Position numbers and translations under genes: made by a program
NCBI RefSeq assembly: GCF_000744415.1
Contig: NZ_JQLW01000007.1
Location: 186,001 to 250,000 of the forward strand
From: Ghiorsea bivora
GTDB taxonomy: Bacteria > Pseudomonadota > Zetaproteobacteria > Mariprofundales > Mariprofundaceae
DNA length: 64,000 nucleotides
Direction: 5' to 3'
Part shown: positions 1-8,986 of the stretch, piece after piece
Layout of the letters: each line of letters begins with the position of its first letter
Position numbering within the stretch: position 1 is the stretch's first letter
The notes under the pieces: generated by a model
The model's input: the letters and a program-made list of their open reading frames with translations, nothing else
Databases searched by the model: none
Told to the model about the DNA's origin: nothing

Positions 1-89
1 ACAACCCATTCTAAACGTGCAAACAGCAAACCCAATACCCAAGCAAGGCTGGGCAATAACAGCGGAATATTTTTAAGCAGGGTAAACAA
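1..89 (-). CDS. possible 5' end of a membrane protein gene (partial)
   Basis: An open frame runs leftward off the window from a TTG at 89-87. It overlaps the 3' end of ribD by about 17 bases. The roughly 29 visible residues are very hydrophobic (leucine, alanine and tryptophan rich), as at the start of an integral membrane protein. A ComEC-like competence protein would fit this kind of N-terminus, but nothing visible identifies it. A GGGG run lies just upstream, too close to be a convincing ribosome site. The call rests only on the open frame, hydrophobicity and close packing with ribD. Confidence 0.3.
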   Translation of the reverse strand, partial: MFTLLKNIPLLLPSLAWVLGLLFARLEWV

Positions 90-1167
90 TATCCCCACGA
101 ATCAACATATCATCACCCAATATTTGCCGCTCGATGTTGGCGATATGCAGCGCATTCTGCATGGTTTCTACACCCTCACCATGCCAAAAACTCATGGCAT
201 CCACCCCGCCAATCAAAAGCGGTGCTTGGTAAAGTAATAATTCATTGCTTATGCCATGCTCCAAACATGCAGCATGAAGCTTTCCACCACCTTCAAGCAA
301 GACTTGCAAACAACCATCAGCTGCCAAATGTTGAAATGCAGCTTCATAATTCTCCACCAACACCACATCCATACCCAGCTCAGACCAAGCCAAAGCATCA
401 TCGCTATCATGAATCACATAAAAACGGCTGGGAGCCTCACCTGAGAGCAGCTTGCAATCTTTCCAAGGTTTGGGTGCATGTTTACCCAGCATCACCCTTA
501 ATGGTGGTTTGCCCATAATGGCTGCATCACGCACGGTTAACGATGGATTATCATGAACCAATGTGCCTACGCCCACCACAATCGCATCACACAAAGCGCG
601 AACACCATGCGCATGTTTGCGAGAGGCTGCGCCACTAATCCATTGCGAATGTTTGGTGCGTGTTGCCATTTTTCCATCCAATGAAATGGCAGCTTTGGCA
701 ATCACCCATGGCATGTTATGTTGAATATAATGAAAAAACGGGCGATTTAGGCTATCAGCTTCGGCTTGGCAGACATTTGCCACCACTTCTATACCTGCAT
801 CTGCCAAAACTTGTGCCCCGCCTGCCATACTAGGATTGGGGTCTGATGATGCATACACTACGGTTTGAATACCTGATGGAATAATCGCTGATGTGCAAGC
901 AGGTGTTCGCCCTTGGGATGCACATGGCTCTAAGGTGACATACAACGCTGCCCCCGACACATCACCTGCATTTTTCAACGCTTCAACTTCAGCGTGATTG
1001 CCACCACAAGCTTGGGTAAAACCTTTACCCAACACATGACCATCGCGCACAATCACTGCCCCCACAGCAGGGTTAGGATGAGTGTTACCCACAGCTTTCA
1101 TGGCTTCAGACAACGCCATTTGCATCCATTGTTGATGTATATTTGTTAAAGTTTCTTCGTTCATCAT
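73..1167 (-). CDS. ribD: RibD, bifunctional riboflavin biosynthesis deaminase/reductase
   Basis: RibD catalyses two consecutive cytoplasmic steps of riboflavin synthesis: deamination of the diaminopyrimidine made from GTP, then NADPH reduction of its ribosyl side chain. The N-terminal cytidine-deaminase-like domain shows the zinc and catalytic motif HAE (about residues 58-60) and PCxxxGRTPxC (about 81-91). The C-terminal half has the DHFR-like reductase signatures, including IAKAAISLDGK and the LLEGGG turn. At 364 residues it has the usual full length. The frame opens at a TTG (1173), but ATGs at 1167 and 1164 are more plausible; no clear Shine-Dalgarno separates them. The loop reads SQGRTPAC where many homologues have a second histidine. 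Confidence 0.96.
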   Translation of the reverse strand: MMNEETLTNIHQQWMQMALSEAMKAVGNTHPNPAVGAVIVRDGHVLGKGFTQACGGNHAEVEALKNAGDVSGAALYVTLEPCASQGRTPACTSAIIPSGIQTVVYASSDPNPSMAGGAQVLADAGIEVVANVCQAEADSLNRPFFHYIQHNMPWVIAKAAISLDGKMATRTKHSQWISGAASRKHAHGVRALCDAIVVGVGTLVHDNPSLTVRDAAIMGKPPLRVMLGKHAPKPWKDCKLLSGEAPSRFYVIHDSDDALAWSELGMDVVLVENYEAAFQHLAADGCLQVLLEGGGKLHAACLEHGISNELLLYQAPLLIGGVDAMSFWHGEGVETMQNALHIANIERQILGDDMLIRGDIVYPA

Positions 1168-1233
1168 AGCCAAGCTTACAGCAAAGCATTGATTTTTGAA
1201 GTTTATTTAAGAAAGTTCCTTAAGAAAACCTAA

Positions 1234-1414
1234 GGAAGGTCTAAACAGATCTGGACAAAACAAGTTCTGGTTCAGGGCAGTCAAAATCTCCAAAAGTAGG
1301 CGCTCTTAGGCGAGGCGCGTGTTGCAAGTAATAGCTCAGCTATTCCTTAAACGCACAACGCAGACTTTGGGTGTGCTGTACAAGATGCGAGTTGATGACT
1401 TGTTTAGACCTTCC
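1234..1414. repeat. 181-bp element bounded by 14-bp perfect inverted repeats
   Basis: GGAAGGTCTAAACA at 1234-1247 is repeated in exact inverse orientation at 1401-1414. The interior has no convincing coding frame. It contains a perfect short hairpin, AATAGCT-C-AGCTATT (1330-1344), and other GC-rich stem-forming stretches. The right arm ends immediately before the stop codon of the neighbouring acetyltransferase gene. This is the structure of a small non-autonomous element (MITE-like) or a conserved intergenic palindromic unit. It fills the 240-base gap between ribD and the acetyltransferase gene. No second copy was noticed in the window. Confidence 0.6.
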
Positions 1415-1867
1415 CTAAGTAGGCAACGAAAGCTTTTTTCGCCGCACGCGCATATTGGTTTTTTGCCACTGTTGTTTATCAAAAAACAATTGGGCTTCTG
1501 CATTGCCACGTCCTGCAAGCAGTTGTAACCTACTCATACCTTGTGCTAAAGCGACGGCTTCCACTGCATTTAAAAGCTGCGTACCCAAACCTTGACCACG
1601 CCAAGCTTCGGCAACAATCAAATCTTCCACCATACCTACAGTCCCACCTTCTGCGGTAGAAATAAGGGGTTGCAAGGTACACATCCCAATGATTTCATGA
1701 TTCAAATCCATAACCAGCACGGTCGCCTGCTCACATTCCATCAAATAAGCCAAACCTTGCCGTTGTTTACGGACATTGGGTTTAAAATCAGATTCAATGG
1801 CAAAAAGTTCACTGACCAACACTGTCAACTTACGCAAATCTTCTGTAGTCGCCTCGCGGATACGCAT
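1415..1867 (-). CDS. GNAT-family N-acetyltransferase
   Basis: About 150 residues with the GNAT acetyl-CoA fold: an N-terminal MRIREATxxDL start, a central VEDLIVAEAWRGQGLGTQLL segment (the Q/RxxGxG/A pyrophosphate-binding loop), and a typical C-terminal half ending FFDKQQWQ. The substrate cannot be deduced. The frame is open up to 2032, but the first 55 residues are not GNAT-like. The ATG at 1867 gives the canonical N-terminus; an ATG at 1924 is the alternative. The stop codon directly abuts the right arm of the inverted-repeat element, so the last few residues may have been altered by its arrival. Transcribed divergently from metG. Confidence 0.85.
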   Translation of the reverse strand: MRIREATTEDLRKLTVLVSELFAIESDFKPNVRKQRQGLAYLMECEQATVLVMDLNHEIIGMCTLQPLISTAEGGTVGMVEDLIVAEAWRGQGLGTQLLNAVEAVALAQGMSRLQLLAGRGNAEAQLFFDKQQWQKTNMRVRRKKLSLPT

Positions 1868-2061
1868 ACCATGCTTGGCAAGTTTGCTGTTTTTCTTTTG
1901 TATCACGCTTACCAACACAGCCATGCTCCAATAGTGCAAAATTCGACGCGAAGCTAATATACATTTATGACATGATTGTGAACATGAATATACCGTGTTT
2001 TTCCTCAGCTTTTTTGTTAAGATGCGGCACAATTATTTTTAAGACTAAGGATAAACCACCC

Positions 2062-3636
2062 ATGCCCGAAAGTACGCAGCCTTATTATGTGACCACACCG
2101 ATTTATTATGTGAATGATGAGCCACATTTGGGGCATATGTACACCACCATTGCAGCCGATGTATTGGCGCGTCATCACAGGCTTTCGGGCGATGATGTGT
2201 TTTTCTTAACGGGCGTGGATGAGCATGGTCAAAAAGTACAACAAGCTGCCGAAGCCCGCGATATTGCGCCAATTGCGCTGGCAGACAAGGTTGTGCAACG
2301 CTACGAAACATTGTGGCCAGAATTATCGATTAGTAATGATGATTTTACCCGCACAAGCTCTGACCGCCATAAAGCTGGCGTGCATGCTATGTGGAAGCGC
2401 CTTTTGGATAACGGTGCAATTTACAAAGGATTTTATGAAGATTGGTATTGTGTGCCATGCGAAACCTATTGGACAGAAACCCAGCTTAAAGATGCAACCC
2501 ACCCTGAAAAAGAAAACTGTCTTACGGCTGAAATTTGCCCAGATTGTAAACGCAGCGTTGAAAAAATTCAGGAAGAATCCTACTTCTTCAAACTCAGTGA
2601 ATACCAAGACAAAATCATTGAACATATCAAAGAAAACCCTGATTTTATTGCCCCAGCTTCGCGTCAAAATGAAGTGCTTCGATTTGTTGAAGGCGGCTTA
2701 AGAGATTTATCCATTTCTCGCACCACATTTTCTTGGGGGGTGCCTGTGCCTGATGATGAAGGGCATGTGATTTATGTGTGGATTGATGCGCTAAGCAATT
2801 ATTTATCAGCCCTTGGTTTCCCAGAAGACACAGAAAACATGAAATACTGGCCTGCCGATGTGCATTTGATTGGTAAAGATATTTTGCGTTTTCATGCAGT
2901 GTATTGGCCTGCGATGTTGATGGCGGCTGAACTTCCATTGCCTAAGCGTGTGTTTGCCCATGGCTGGTGGACAGTGGAAGGCGAAAAAATGAGTAAATCC
3001 AAAGGCAATGCCTTGCGCCCTGCCGATTTATTAGATCAATATGAAAGTGATACGCTTAGGTATTTCTTGTTGCGTGAAGTGCCTTTTGGTTTGGATGGTG
3101 ATTTCTCACATGATGCACTCAAAACGCGCTACAACACCGAGCTTGCCAATGATGTGGGCAACTTACTCAATCGCTCTTTGTCTATGCTGCAAAAGTATAG
3201 AGATGGTGTATTGCCTGCTGTGGTAGAAGAACAAAGCGAAGACCGTGCATTGATTGCTGATATTGAAGGCATGCAACGCGAAGTAAACGAACATTTGAAC
3301 AACCAAGCATTCCATTTGGCGATTGAACGCATCAGCCAAGTAGTGCGCCATGGCAACCGTTATGTGGCTGAGAATGCACCTTGGACACTTGCCAAAGAAG
3401 GCAATGATGCGCGCTTAGATACTGTGCTTTATCATTTGGTGGAAGCACTGCGTTTGATTGCCGTACAGCTATCGCCCGTGATGCCTGTCAAAATGGAACA
3501 AATGCTTTCGCAAATCATGAATACCGACATCAATATTGATGCCTTGCGCATGCAAGATGTTGCAGGTTGGGGATTATTGGAAGCTGGACATCAATGCCAA
3601 AAACCTAGCCCTGTTTTCCCACGCATGGACAGCTAA
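2062..3636 (+). CDS. metG: methionyl-tRNA synthetase
   Basis: Charges tRNA-Met, including the initiator, with methionine in the cytoplasm. Class I signatures are intact: HLGH near residue 22 and KMSKSKGN near residue 309. Two CxxC pairs in the connective peptide (CVPC and CPDC) are the zinc knuckle. The 524-residue protein stops after the anticodon-binding helical domain and lacks the C-terminal tRNA-binding (dimerisation) domain of the longer E. coli enzyme; such short forms are common. The frame is open from 1972, but the ATG at 2062 follows a TAAGGA ribosome site and gives the family N-terminus. First gene of a tightly packed rightward group. Confidence 0.97.
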   Translation: MPESTQPYYVTTPIYYVNDEPHLGHMYTTIAADVLARHHRLSGDDVFFLTGVDEHGQKVQQAAEARDIAPIALADKVVQRYETLWPELSISNDDFTRTSSDRHKAGVHAMWKRLLDNGAIYKGFYEDWYCVPCETYWTETQLKDATHPEKENCLTAEICPDCKRSVEKIQEESYFFKLSEYQDKIIEHIKENPDFIAPASRQNEVLRFVEGGLRDLSISRTTFSWGVPVPDDEGHVIYVWIDALSNYLSALGFPEDTENMKYWPADVHLIGKDILRFHAVYWPAMLMAAELPLPKRVFAHGWWTVEGEKMSKSKGNALRPADLLDQYESDTLRYFLLREVPFGLDGDFSHDALKTRYNTELANDVGNLLNRSLSMLQKYRDGVLPAVVEEQSEDRALIADIEGMQREVNEHLNNQAFHLAIERISQVVRHGNRYVAENAPWTLAKEGNDARLDTVLYHLVEALRLIAVQLSPVMPVKMEQMLSQIMNTDINIDALRMQDVAGWGLLEAGHQCQKPSPVFPRMDS

Positions 3637-3641
3637 TACCC

Positions 3642-4169
3642 ATGCCACGCAAACTTCTCAAAAAATACATGCCCGACCCAAAAACAATCAAAGATAATAA
3701 ATACTTGAAAATTTTTGGTTCATTGCTGCATGCCAGTGAATTGTGGCACTTTAGCCGACACTCTATTGCCAAGGCTTTTGCAGTAGGTTTATTTTGTGCT
3801 TGGGTGCCCGTACCTTTTCAAATGGTATTGGCAGCAGGTGGTGCAATTTTGTTTCGTGCAAACCTTCCCATGTCCATTGCTTTGGTCTGGATTACCAATC
3901 CCTTTACCATGCCACCCATGTTTTATGCCGCTTATAAAATTGGTGCTGTAGTGATGGGTGTTGGTGAAGTCCCCTTTGAAATGGAGCTAACACTGGATTG
4001 GTTAATCCATGGTACATTGCTGATTTGGCAACCTTTTTTATTGGGCTGTTTTATTGTTGGTGTGGTAAGCTCAATGTTGGGCTACTTTGGTATTCAGCTT
4101 TTTTGGCGGTGGCGTGTGATGAAAAGTTGGAGAAATCGTAAACATGCCAAGGTTTCCCGCAAGCACTGA
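3642..4169 (+). CDS. DUF2062 membrane protein
   Basis: A 175-residue protein of the DUF2062 family, whose function is not established. After a basic N-terminus it has a conserved motif region (SIAKAFAVGLFCAWVPVPFQ), hydrophobic segments around residues 45-105 with the TNPFT(M)PPM motif typical of the family, and another transmembrane stretch near 125-155. The tail is strongly basic. It starts five bases after the metG stop and overlaps the next gene by 26 bases, so the three genes are probably co-transcribed. Residence in the inner membrane is inferred from hydrophobicity. Confidence 0.85.
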   Translation: MPRKLLKKYMPDPKTIKDNKYLKIFGSLLHASELWHFSRHSIAKAFAVGLFCAWVPVPFQMVLAAGGAILFRANLPMSIALVWITNPFTMPPMFYAAYKIGAVVMGVGEVPFEMELTLDWLIHGTLLIWQPFLLGCFIVGVVSSMLGYFGIQLFWRWRVMKSWRNRKHAKVSRKH

Positions 4170-5052
4170 TATCAGTCAAAGTCTTGCTGAGGTTTTAGGG
4201 CAAGATATACAACTTGATACTTGGCAATCAGTATCAGGTGGCTCGATTCATCAAGCTTGGCATGTTCACAGCCAGTGTGGGCAACAGTTTTTTGTCAAAA
4301 CCAATCTAGCCAATAAATACCATACCTTAGAAGCAGAATATTTAGGCTTACAAACACTCCACGACCATATCAGCCCAGAAAACCCCTTACACATCCCCAA
4401 GCTTTATACACTGGCTAGCAATGAACAATACAGCTGGCTGATTCTTGAATATATCGAGTTTGGGCAGCAAACACCTGCTTCTCAAACGGCTCTTGGTCAA
4501 GGTTTAGCACTACTACACCAACAAACTGCACCCCAATTTGGTTTTGAGGCAGATAATGTGATTGGAGAAAATCTGCAAACCAATGGTTGGACAAAAGATT
4601 GGTTAAGTTTTTGGGCAGAGCAGCGATTGGGCACACAATTCAAACTGGCGGCACAACATGGCTTTTACAACAGTCTTCAAGATGAAGCAGAACAACTTCT
4701 AAGTCTGCTTCCCCAATTACTGCAAGGTCATCAACCCATACCATCGTTATTGCATGGTGATTTATGGGCGGGTAATGCCGCAGCAGATACAAAAGCTAAA
4801 CCCTTCATCTTTGACCCTGCCGTGTATTATGGTGATAGAGAATGTGATTTGGCGATGACCACGCTTTTTGGTGGATTTTCCGCTGACTTTTATGCAGCTT
4901 ACAACCATGTTTACCCATTGGATAACGGCTACGAACAACGTAAAGATTTATACAACCTGTATCATATCCTCAATCATGCTAACCTCTTTGGTGGTGGTTA
5001 TATTGGGCAAAGTCAGTCTATGATGCAGCAACTCATCAGTCAGGTCTCATGA
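4144..5052 (+). CDS. fructosamine kinase family protein
   Basis: A 302-residue member of the fructosamine-3-kinase/ketosamine kinase family. These enzymes phosphorylate sugars attached to protein amines and so trigger deglycation. Visible motifs are the ATP-binding SVSGGSIHQAW near the N-terminus, the lysine in FFVKTN, the catalytic loop LHGDLWAGN (about 203-211) and the metal-binding FDPAVYYGDRECD (about 222-234). Its start lies inside the end of the DUF2062 gene, in another frame. Its stop shares an ATGA overlap with the helicase gene, so translational coupling is likely. The exact physiological substrate cannot be read from sequence. Confidence 0.92.
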   Translation: MPRFPASTDISQSLAEVLGQDIQLDTWQSVSGGSIHQAWHVHSQCGQQFFVKTNLANKYHTLEAEYLGLQTLHDHISPENPLHIPKLYTLASNEQYSWLILEYIEFGQQTPASQTALGQGLALLHQQTAPQFGFEADNVIGENLQTNGWTKDWLSFWAEQRLGTQFKLAAQHGFYNSLQDEAEQLLSLLPQLLQGHQPIPSLLHGDLWAGNAAADTKAKPFIFDPAVYYGDRECDLAMTTLFGGFSADFYAAYNHVYPLDNGYEQRKDLYNLYHILNHANLFGGGYIGQSQSMMQQLISQVS

Positions 5053-8000
5053 GCCAACCCAACACACCAGTCATTGATGCACAAACACGCAGCCAAGCCA
5101 TTGACCCACAGCATTCCTATTTGGTGCAAGCACCTGCTGGTTCAGGGAAAACCGAGCTATTGGTACAACGTATTTTAGCCCTATTGGCAATCGTCCAAGC
5201 ACCTGAAGAAATTTTAGCCTTAACATTCACCCGCAAAGCCGCCGCAGAAATGCGTGAACGGGTAATTAAAGCATTACAAACAGCAGAAACCACAAGCAAA
5301 CCACAAGAGGCTCATGCACAAACCACTTGGCAACTCGCCCAAGCAGCATTGCAACAGTCCCAAGCAAAAAACTGGCAGCTCACCCAACACCCAGCCCAAC
5401 TTCGTATCATGACCTTAGACGCTTTTGCCTCAGGCTTGGCAAGGCAACTCCCTATTCTCTCTGGCTTTGGGCAAACACCAACCACGGCAGACTTTAGCGA
5501 ACCATTGTACCAACAAGCCGTGCAAGACTTGCTGGTAGATGCCAACCAAAAACATGCACCAGATGAACTCAAACAAGCCGTTCAGCGTTTAATTTTGCAC
5601 ATGGACTGCAACATCGAAAAACTCACGAGTGTCTTATGCATGTTGCTGGGCAGGCGTGAGCAGTGGTTAGCCGATGTATTATTACCCACAGCCCATATGC
5701 CCCAATTTCGTTTGCATCTTGAACAATGCTTAAAAGATGTTATCGAACATCATCTCACAGAAGCTTTGAGCGCCCTGCCTGCCTCTTTACGTGCAGACTT
5801 ACCAGCCATTGCAGCCCAAGCAGCCAAACATCTCGATGTAGAAAAAGCAGATGAACATGGATTACAAACCTTGCTAGATATACAACAGATGCCAAACACC
5901 CAAACAGAAGACTTGGCACAGTGGAAAGCATTGGTATTTTTATTATTAACCAATGACCTAAAAAAGATACAACCGCGTAAACGCCTGACCAAAAATGAAG
6001 GGTTTCCAGCAGGCAAAGAACATGCTGCCCACAAGGAAGCCATGCAACAAATATTGGCTTGTATCGCCGACGACCCACAAACCCTAAAAAAACTAAACCA
6101 AATCCGTTTATTGCCTCGCTCCCCGCATTTTTCCAATGACGATTGGCATGTATTACAGGCATTGTTTATCAGCCTCAAACAACTTGCCGCACAACTTTGG
6201 CAAGTCTTTTCACAACACAAACAAGTGGATTTTATTGAAGTGATGCTAAGAGCTAAACAAGCATTGGGGCATGAAGATGAACAGGGCAATGTGATACCCA
6301 GTGAAGCCCTGCTTCGCCTTGACCATCAAATCAAACATATATTGGTTGATGAGTTTCAAGATACATCCACCTTACAAATCGATGTATTGCGACGTTTAAC
6401 CGCAGGTTGGCACGATGATGGGCGCAGTTTATTTATGGTTGGCGACCCTATGCAGTCCATTTACCGGTTCCGCAAAGCAGAAGTTCGTTTATTTATTCAA
6501 GCTGCACAAAATCAACTTCAATTACCCTATGTTTCCTTTTTATCATTATCGCAAAACTTTCGTTCTGCACCTGCTATTGTTGAGTGGGTCAACCTCGCCT
6601 TTGCCTCTATTTTTCCTGCAAAAAATGATATGGTATCGGGTGCTATCCAATACCATCAATCTCATGCTTTCAAAAAAACACAAGGTAAAGTCTGCTTAAA
6701 TATTTTCAGCCAACGTGATGATGCTGCCGAAAGTGAAGCCATGTTGAATATTATCCGCCAAGCCAAGGCTGAGGGAAAACGTGTTGGTGTCTTGGCGCGA
6801 AACCGTGGTCACCTGCATGCTTTAATGCACCTATTACAAAGTGAAAATATCGCATTTCGTGCCTTAGACATGCTGCCTTTACACCAACAGCCTGAAATAA
6901 TTGATTTACGTGCTTTAACGGCAGCTTTAACCCACCCTTCAGACCATGTGGCATGGGCTGCAGTATTACGCTCACCATGTATTGGTTTATCGCTACAAAC
7001 ATTATTACATATTTTTCAAAGCAGGCCCCTATCTGTCTGGTCGAGTTTAAAAGATTTAACAACAGAGCAGCCAACATCCTATACGATTGCAACAGATGAA
7101 CGCATACGCATCCAACATGCCGTTCAAGCGCTTGAACCTGCTATGCAAAGTATCGGTCGTTTTTCACTGCGCCGTTGCATAGAGAGCGCATGGTTACGTT
7201 TACAAGCACCCACCATATTATCAGCAAATCAACTCAGCAATACATCTTCCTTTTTCGACTTGTTAAGTGCACTGGAACAAGAGCAAGACTTTAATTTAGA
7301 CCTGCTTGATCAACGTTTGCATCAGTTGTATGCCAAACCTGAATCACTGCCCCAAGCTGGCGACATTGAGCTTTTAACCATGCATGGTGCAAAAGGGTTA
7401 CAATGGGATACTGTTTTATTGCCAGGTTTAGGCAAAACACCTCGCGCAAGTGACAAAGATGTTTTGGTGCGAACAGAAACCTACGCTGCAGGCAAAACCC
7501 AACTATTGTTAGCCCCATTACCCAACAAAAGTGCTGCTGACAATGGTATTTACCAACTTATTCAAAGCTTTGAAGCAGAGCGAGACAATTTAGAAACCGC
7601 CCGCCTTTTGTATGTTGCATGTACCCGTGCTAAAGCTGAATTGCATTTGTTTGGGCATGTTTCTGAAAAAACTGCCCAACCCGTATCATCATCACTGCTG
7701 GCTTTATTATGGCAAGAAGATGAAAGCTGTTATTCTGCCGAAATCATCCAACATCATATTGCACAAAACCCAACATACCAAAACCTACAAACAGCACCAC
7801 ACCAACGCATAGCTATGCCTCTTGCAGCGATTAAACCGCAACCATCTATCGCGAGCACCAGCATGGGTACTTTATCACCCAAGCAACACATCAAACCAGA
7901 GTTTACGTGGGCAAGTGCTACAGCGCGTGGTATAGGCATTGCTTTTCATGCTGCACTTCAGCGCATTGCGCAGCTGGGTATAGAACAATGGCAAGAGACA

Positions 8001-8453
8001 AACCGCCCTGCTTTGCTTACATTCATGCGTCATATATTACAGCGTGAAGGTATTAATAACCAAACCTATCTGGCACAAGCCATGCAACGTTGCGAACAAG
8101 GCTTGGATAATATTTTAAACTCGGATAAAGCGCGTTGGATTTTATCCAATCAGCACCAAAGCAGACAGCAAGAGTGGGCATTAACCTTTGTTGACGATAA
8201 AATTTGCAAACATTTCATCCTCGATCAAAGTTTTATTGACCAAGATGGCACACGTTGGATTATTGATTATAAAACAGGTTGGCATCAAGATGATGACTTG
8301 GATGCATGGTTGGATCAAGAGCTCCACCGCTACACTGTTGAAACCACGCAATTGCCCAACTATGTCAAAGCTGTACAAGCTTTAGAACCAGAACGGCAGG
8401 TCAAAGCAGCATTATACTTTCCTATGGTTGATGGTTGGCGAGAGTGGCAATAA
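5049..8453 (+). CDS. UvrD/AddA-like helicase-nuclease
   Basis: A 1134-residue superfamily 1 helicase of the AddA/RecB type. In order: Walker A APAGSGKT (about 28-35), LTFTRKAAAEM, Walker B region VDEFQDT (about 433), VGDPMQSIYRFR (about 463), SQNFRS, TMHGAKGLQWD and the motif VI region YVACTRAK. The C-terminus carries a PD-(D/E)xK nuclease core, IIDYKTG (about 1073), followed by a Q..NYVKA helix. AddA with AddB processes double-strand ends for RecA loading; no AddB gene lies beside this one, where it is usually found. The first bases overlap the kinase gene (ATGA). It could act with a partner elsewhere or as a stand-alone paralogue. Confidence 0.88.
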   Translation: MSQPNTPVIDAQTRSQAIDPQHSYLVQAPAGSGKTELLVQRILALLAIVQAPEEILALTFTRKAAAEMRERVIKALQTAETTSKPQEAHAQTTWQLAQAALQQSQAKNWQLTQHPAQLRIMTLDAFASGLARQLPILSGFGQTPTTADFSEPLYQQAVQDLLVDANQKHAPDELKQAVQRLILHMDCNIEKLTSVLCMLLGRREQWLADVLLPTAHMPQFRLHLEQCLKDVIEHHLTEALSALPASLRADLPAIAAQAAKHLDVEKADEHGLQTLLDIQQMPNTQTEDLAQWKALVFLLLTNDLKKIQPRKRLTKNEGFPAGKEHAAHKEAMQQILACIADDPQTLKKLNQIRLLPRSPHFSNDDWHVLQALFISLKQLAAQLWQVFSQHKQVDFIEVMLRAKQALGHEDEQGNVIPSEALLRLDHQIKHILVDEFQDTSTLQIDVLRRLTAGWHDDGRSLFMVGDPMQSIYRFRKAEVRLFIQAAQNQLQLPYVSFLSLSQNFRSAPAIVEWVNLAFASIFPAKNDMVSGAIQYHQSHAFKKTQGKVCLNIFSQRDDAAESEAMLNIIRQAKAEGKRVGVLARNRGHLHALMHLLQSENIAFRALDMLPLHQQPEIIDLRALTAALTHPSDHVAWAAVLRSPCIGLSLQTLLHIFQSRPLSVWSSLKDLTTEQPTSYTIATDERIRIQHAVQALEPAMQSIGRFSLRRCIESAWLRLQAPTILSANQLSNTSSFFDLLSALEQEQDFNLDLLDQRLHQLYAKPESLPQAGDIELLTMHGAKGLQWDTVLLPGLGKTPRASDKDVLVRTETYAAGKTQLLLAPLPNKSAADNGIYQLIQSFEAERDNLETARLLYVACTRAKAELHLFGHVSEKTAQPVSSSLLALLWQEDESCYSAEIIQHHIAQNPTYQNLQTAPHQRIAMPLAAIKPQPSIASTSMGTLSPKQHIKPEFTWASATARGIGIAFHAALQRIAQLGIEQWQETNRPALLTFMRHILQREGINNQTYLAQAMQRCEQGLDNILNSDKARWILSNQHQSRQQEWALTFVDDKICKHFILDQSFIDQDGTRWIIDYKTGWHQDDDLDAWLDQELHRYTVETTQLPNYVKAVQALEPERQVKAALYFPMVDGWREWQ

Positions 8454-8495
8454 GTGTTATACTACTAACCTAAAAAGCATCACAAGGAGAGTGTT

Positions 8496-8972
8496 ATGCT
8501 CAAAGCCAAAGATATGATGAACCCCAATCCTGAACATTGTCTATTAGATACCCCTATCCAAGACATAATCCAACAATTCTCGGATAAAAATACCGACTAT
8601 TTATTGGTTCTTGATGATGAAGAACGTTTGCAAGGTATTATCACTGAATCTGACCTGATTGACCAACAAGCCAACTTGCATGTACCAACGGCGATTGCCG
8701 TATTTGATATGGTGTTGCCACTAGGTGAAGATAGGTTTGCACAAGAAATCAAACGTTTAGAAGCGCTCACAGCTGCAGAACTCATGGCAACGGAGCTAAA
8801 AACAGTCACCCCTGATACTTCGCTTAATGATTTGGCAACCTTGATGAGTGACACCGCCGTGCACCACTTACCTGTGATTGATGGCAACAGTATTGAAGGG
8901 TTAGTCAGCAAACATGATGTGATTAAAGCATTGGCTAAACGCGCGGCCAAAGCGCAAGAAAACGCTGAATAA
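8496..8972 (+). CDS. CBS-domain pair protein
   Basis: A 158-residue protein made almost entirely of two CBS motifs. The first spans about residues 1-60 (AKDMMNPNPEHC ... GIITESDLID), the second about 90-150 (AAELMATELKTVTPDTSLNDLATLM ... GLVSKHDVIKAL). Tandem CBS domains form a Bateman module that usually binds adenosine nucleotides and regulates a partner; no enzymatic domain is attached here. An AAGGAG ribosome site precedes the ATG. It sits 42 bases after the helicase gene and converges on tolA. The ligand and partner are not evident. Confidence 0.9.
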   Translation: MLKAKDMMNPNPEHCLLDTPIQDIIQQFSDKNTDYLLVLDDEERLQGIITESDLIDQQANLHVPTAIAVFDMVLPLGEDRFAQEIKRLEALTAAELMATELKTVTPDTSLNDLATLMSDTAVHHLPVIDGNSIEGLVSKHDVIKALAKRAAKAQENAE

Positions 8973-8986
8973 ACCTGCTTTCTTCA

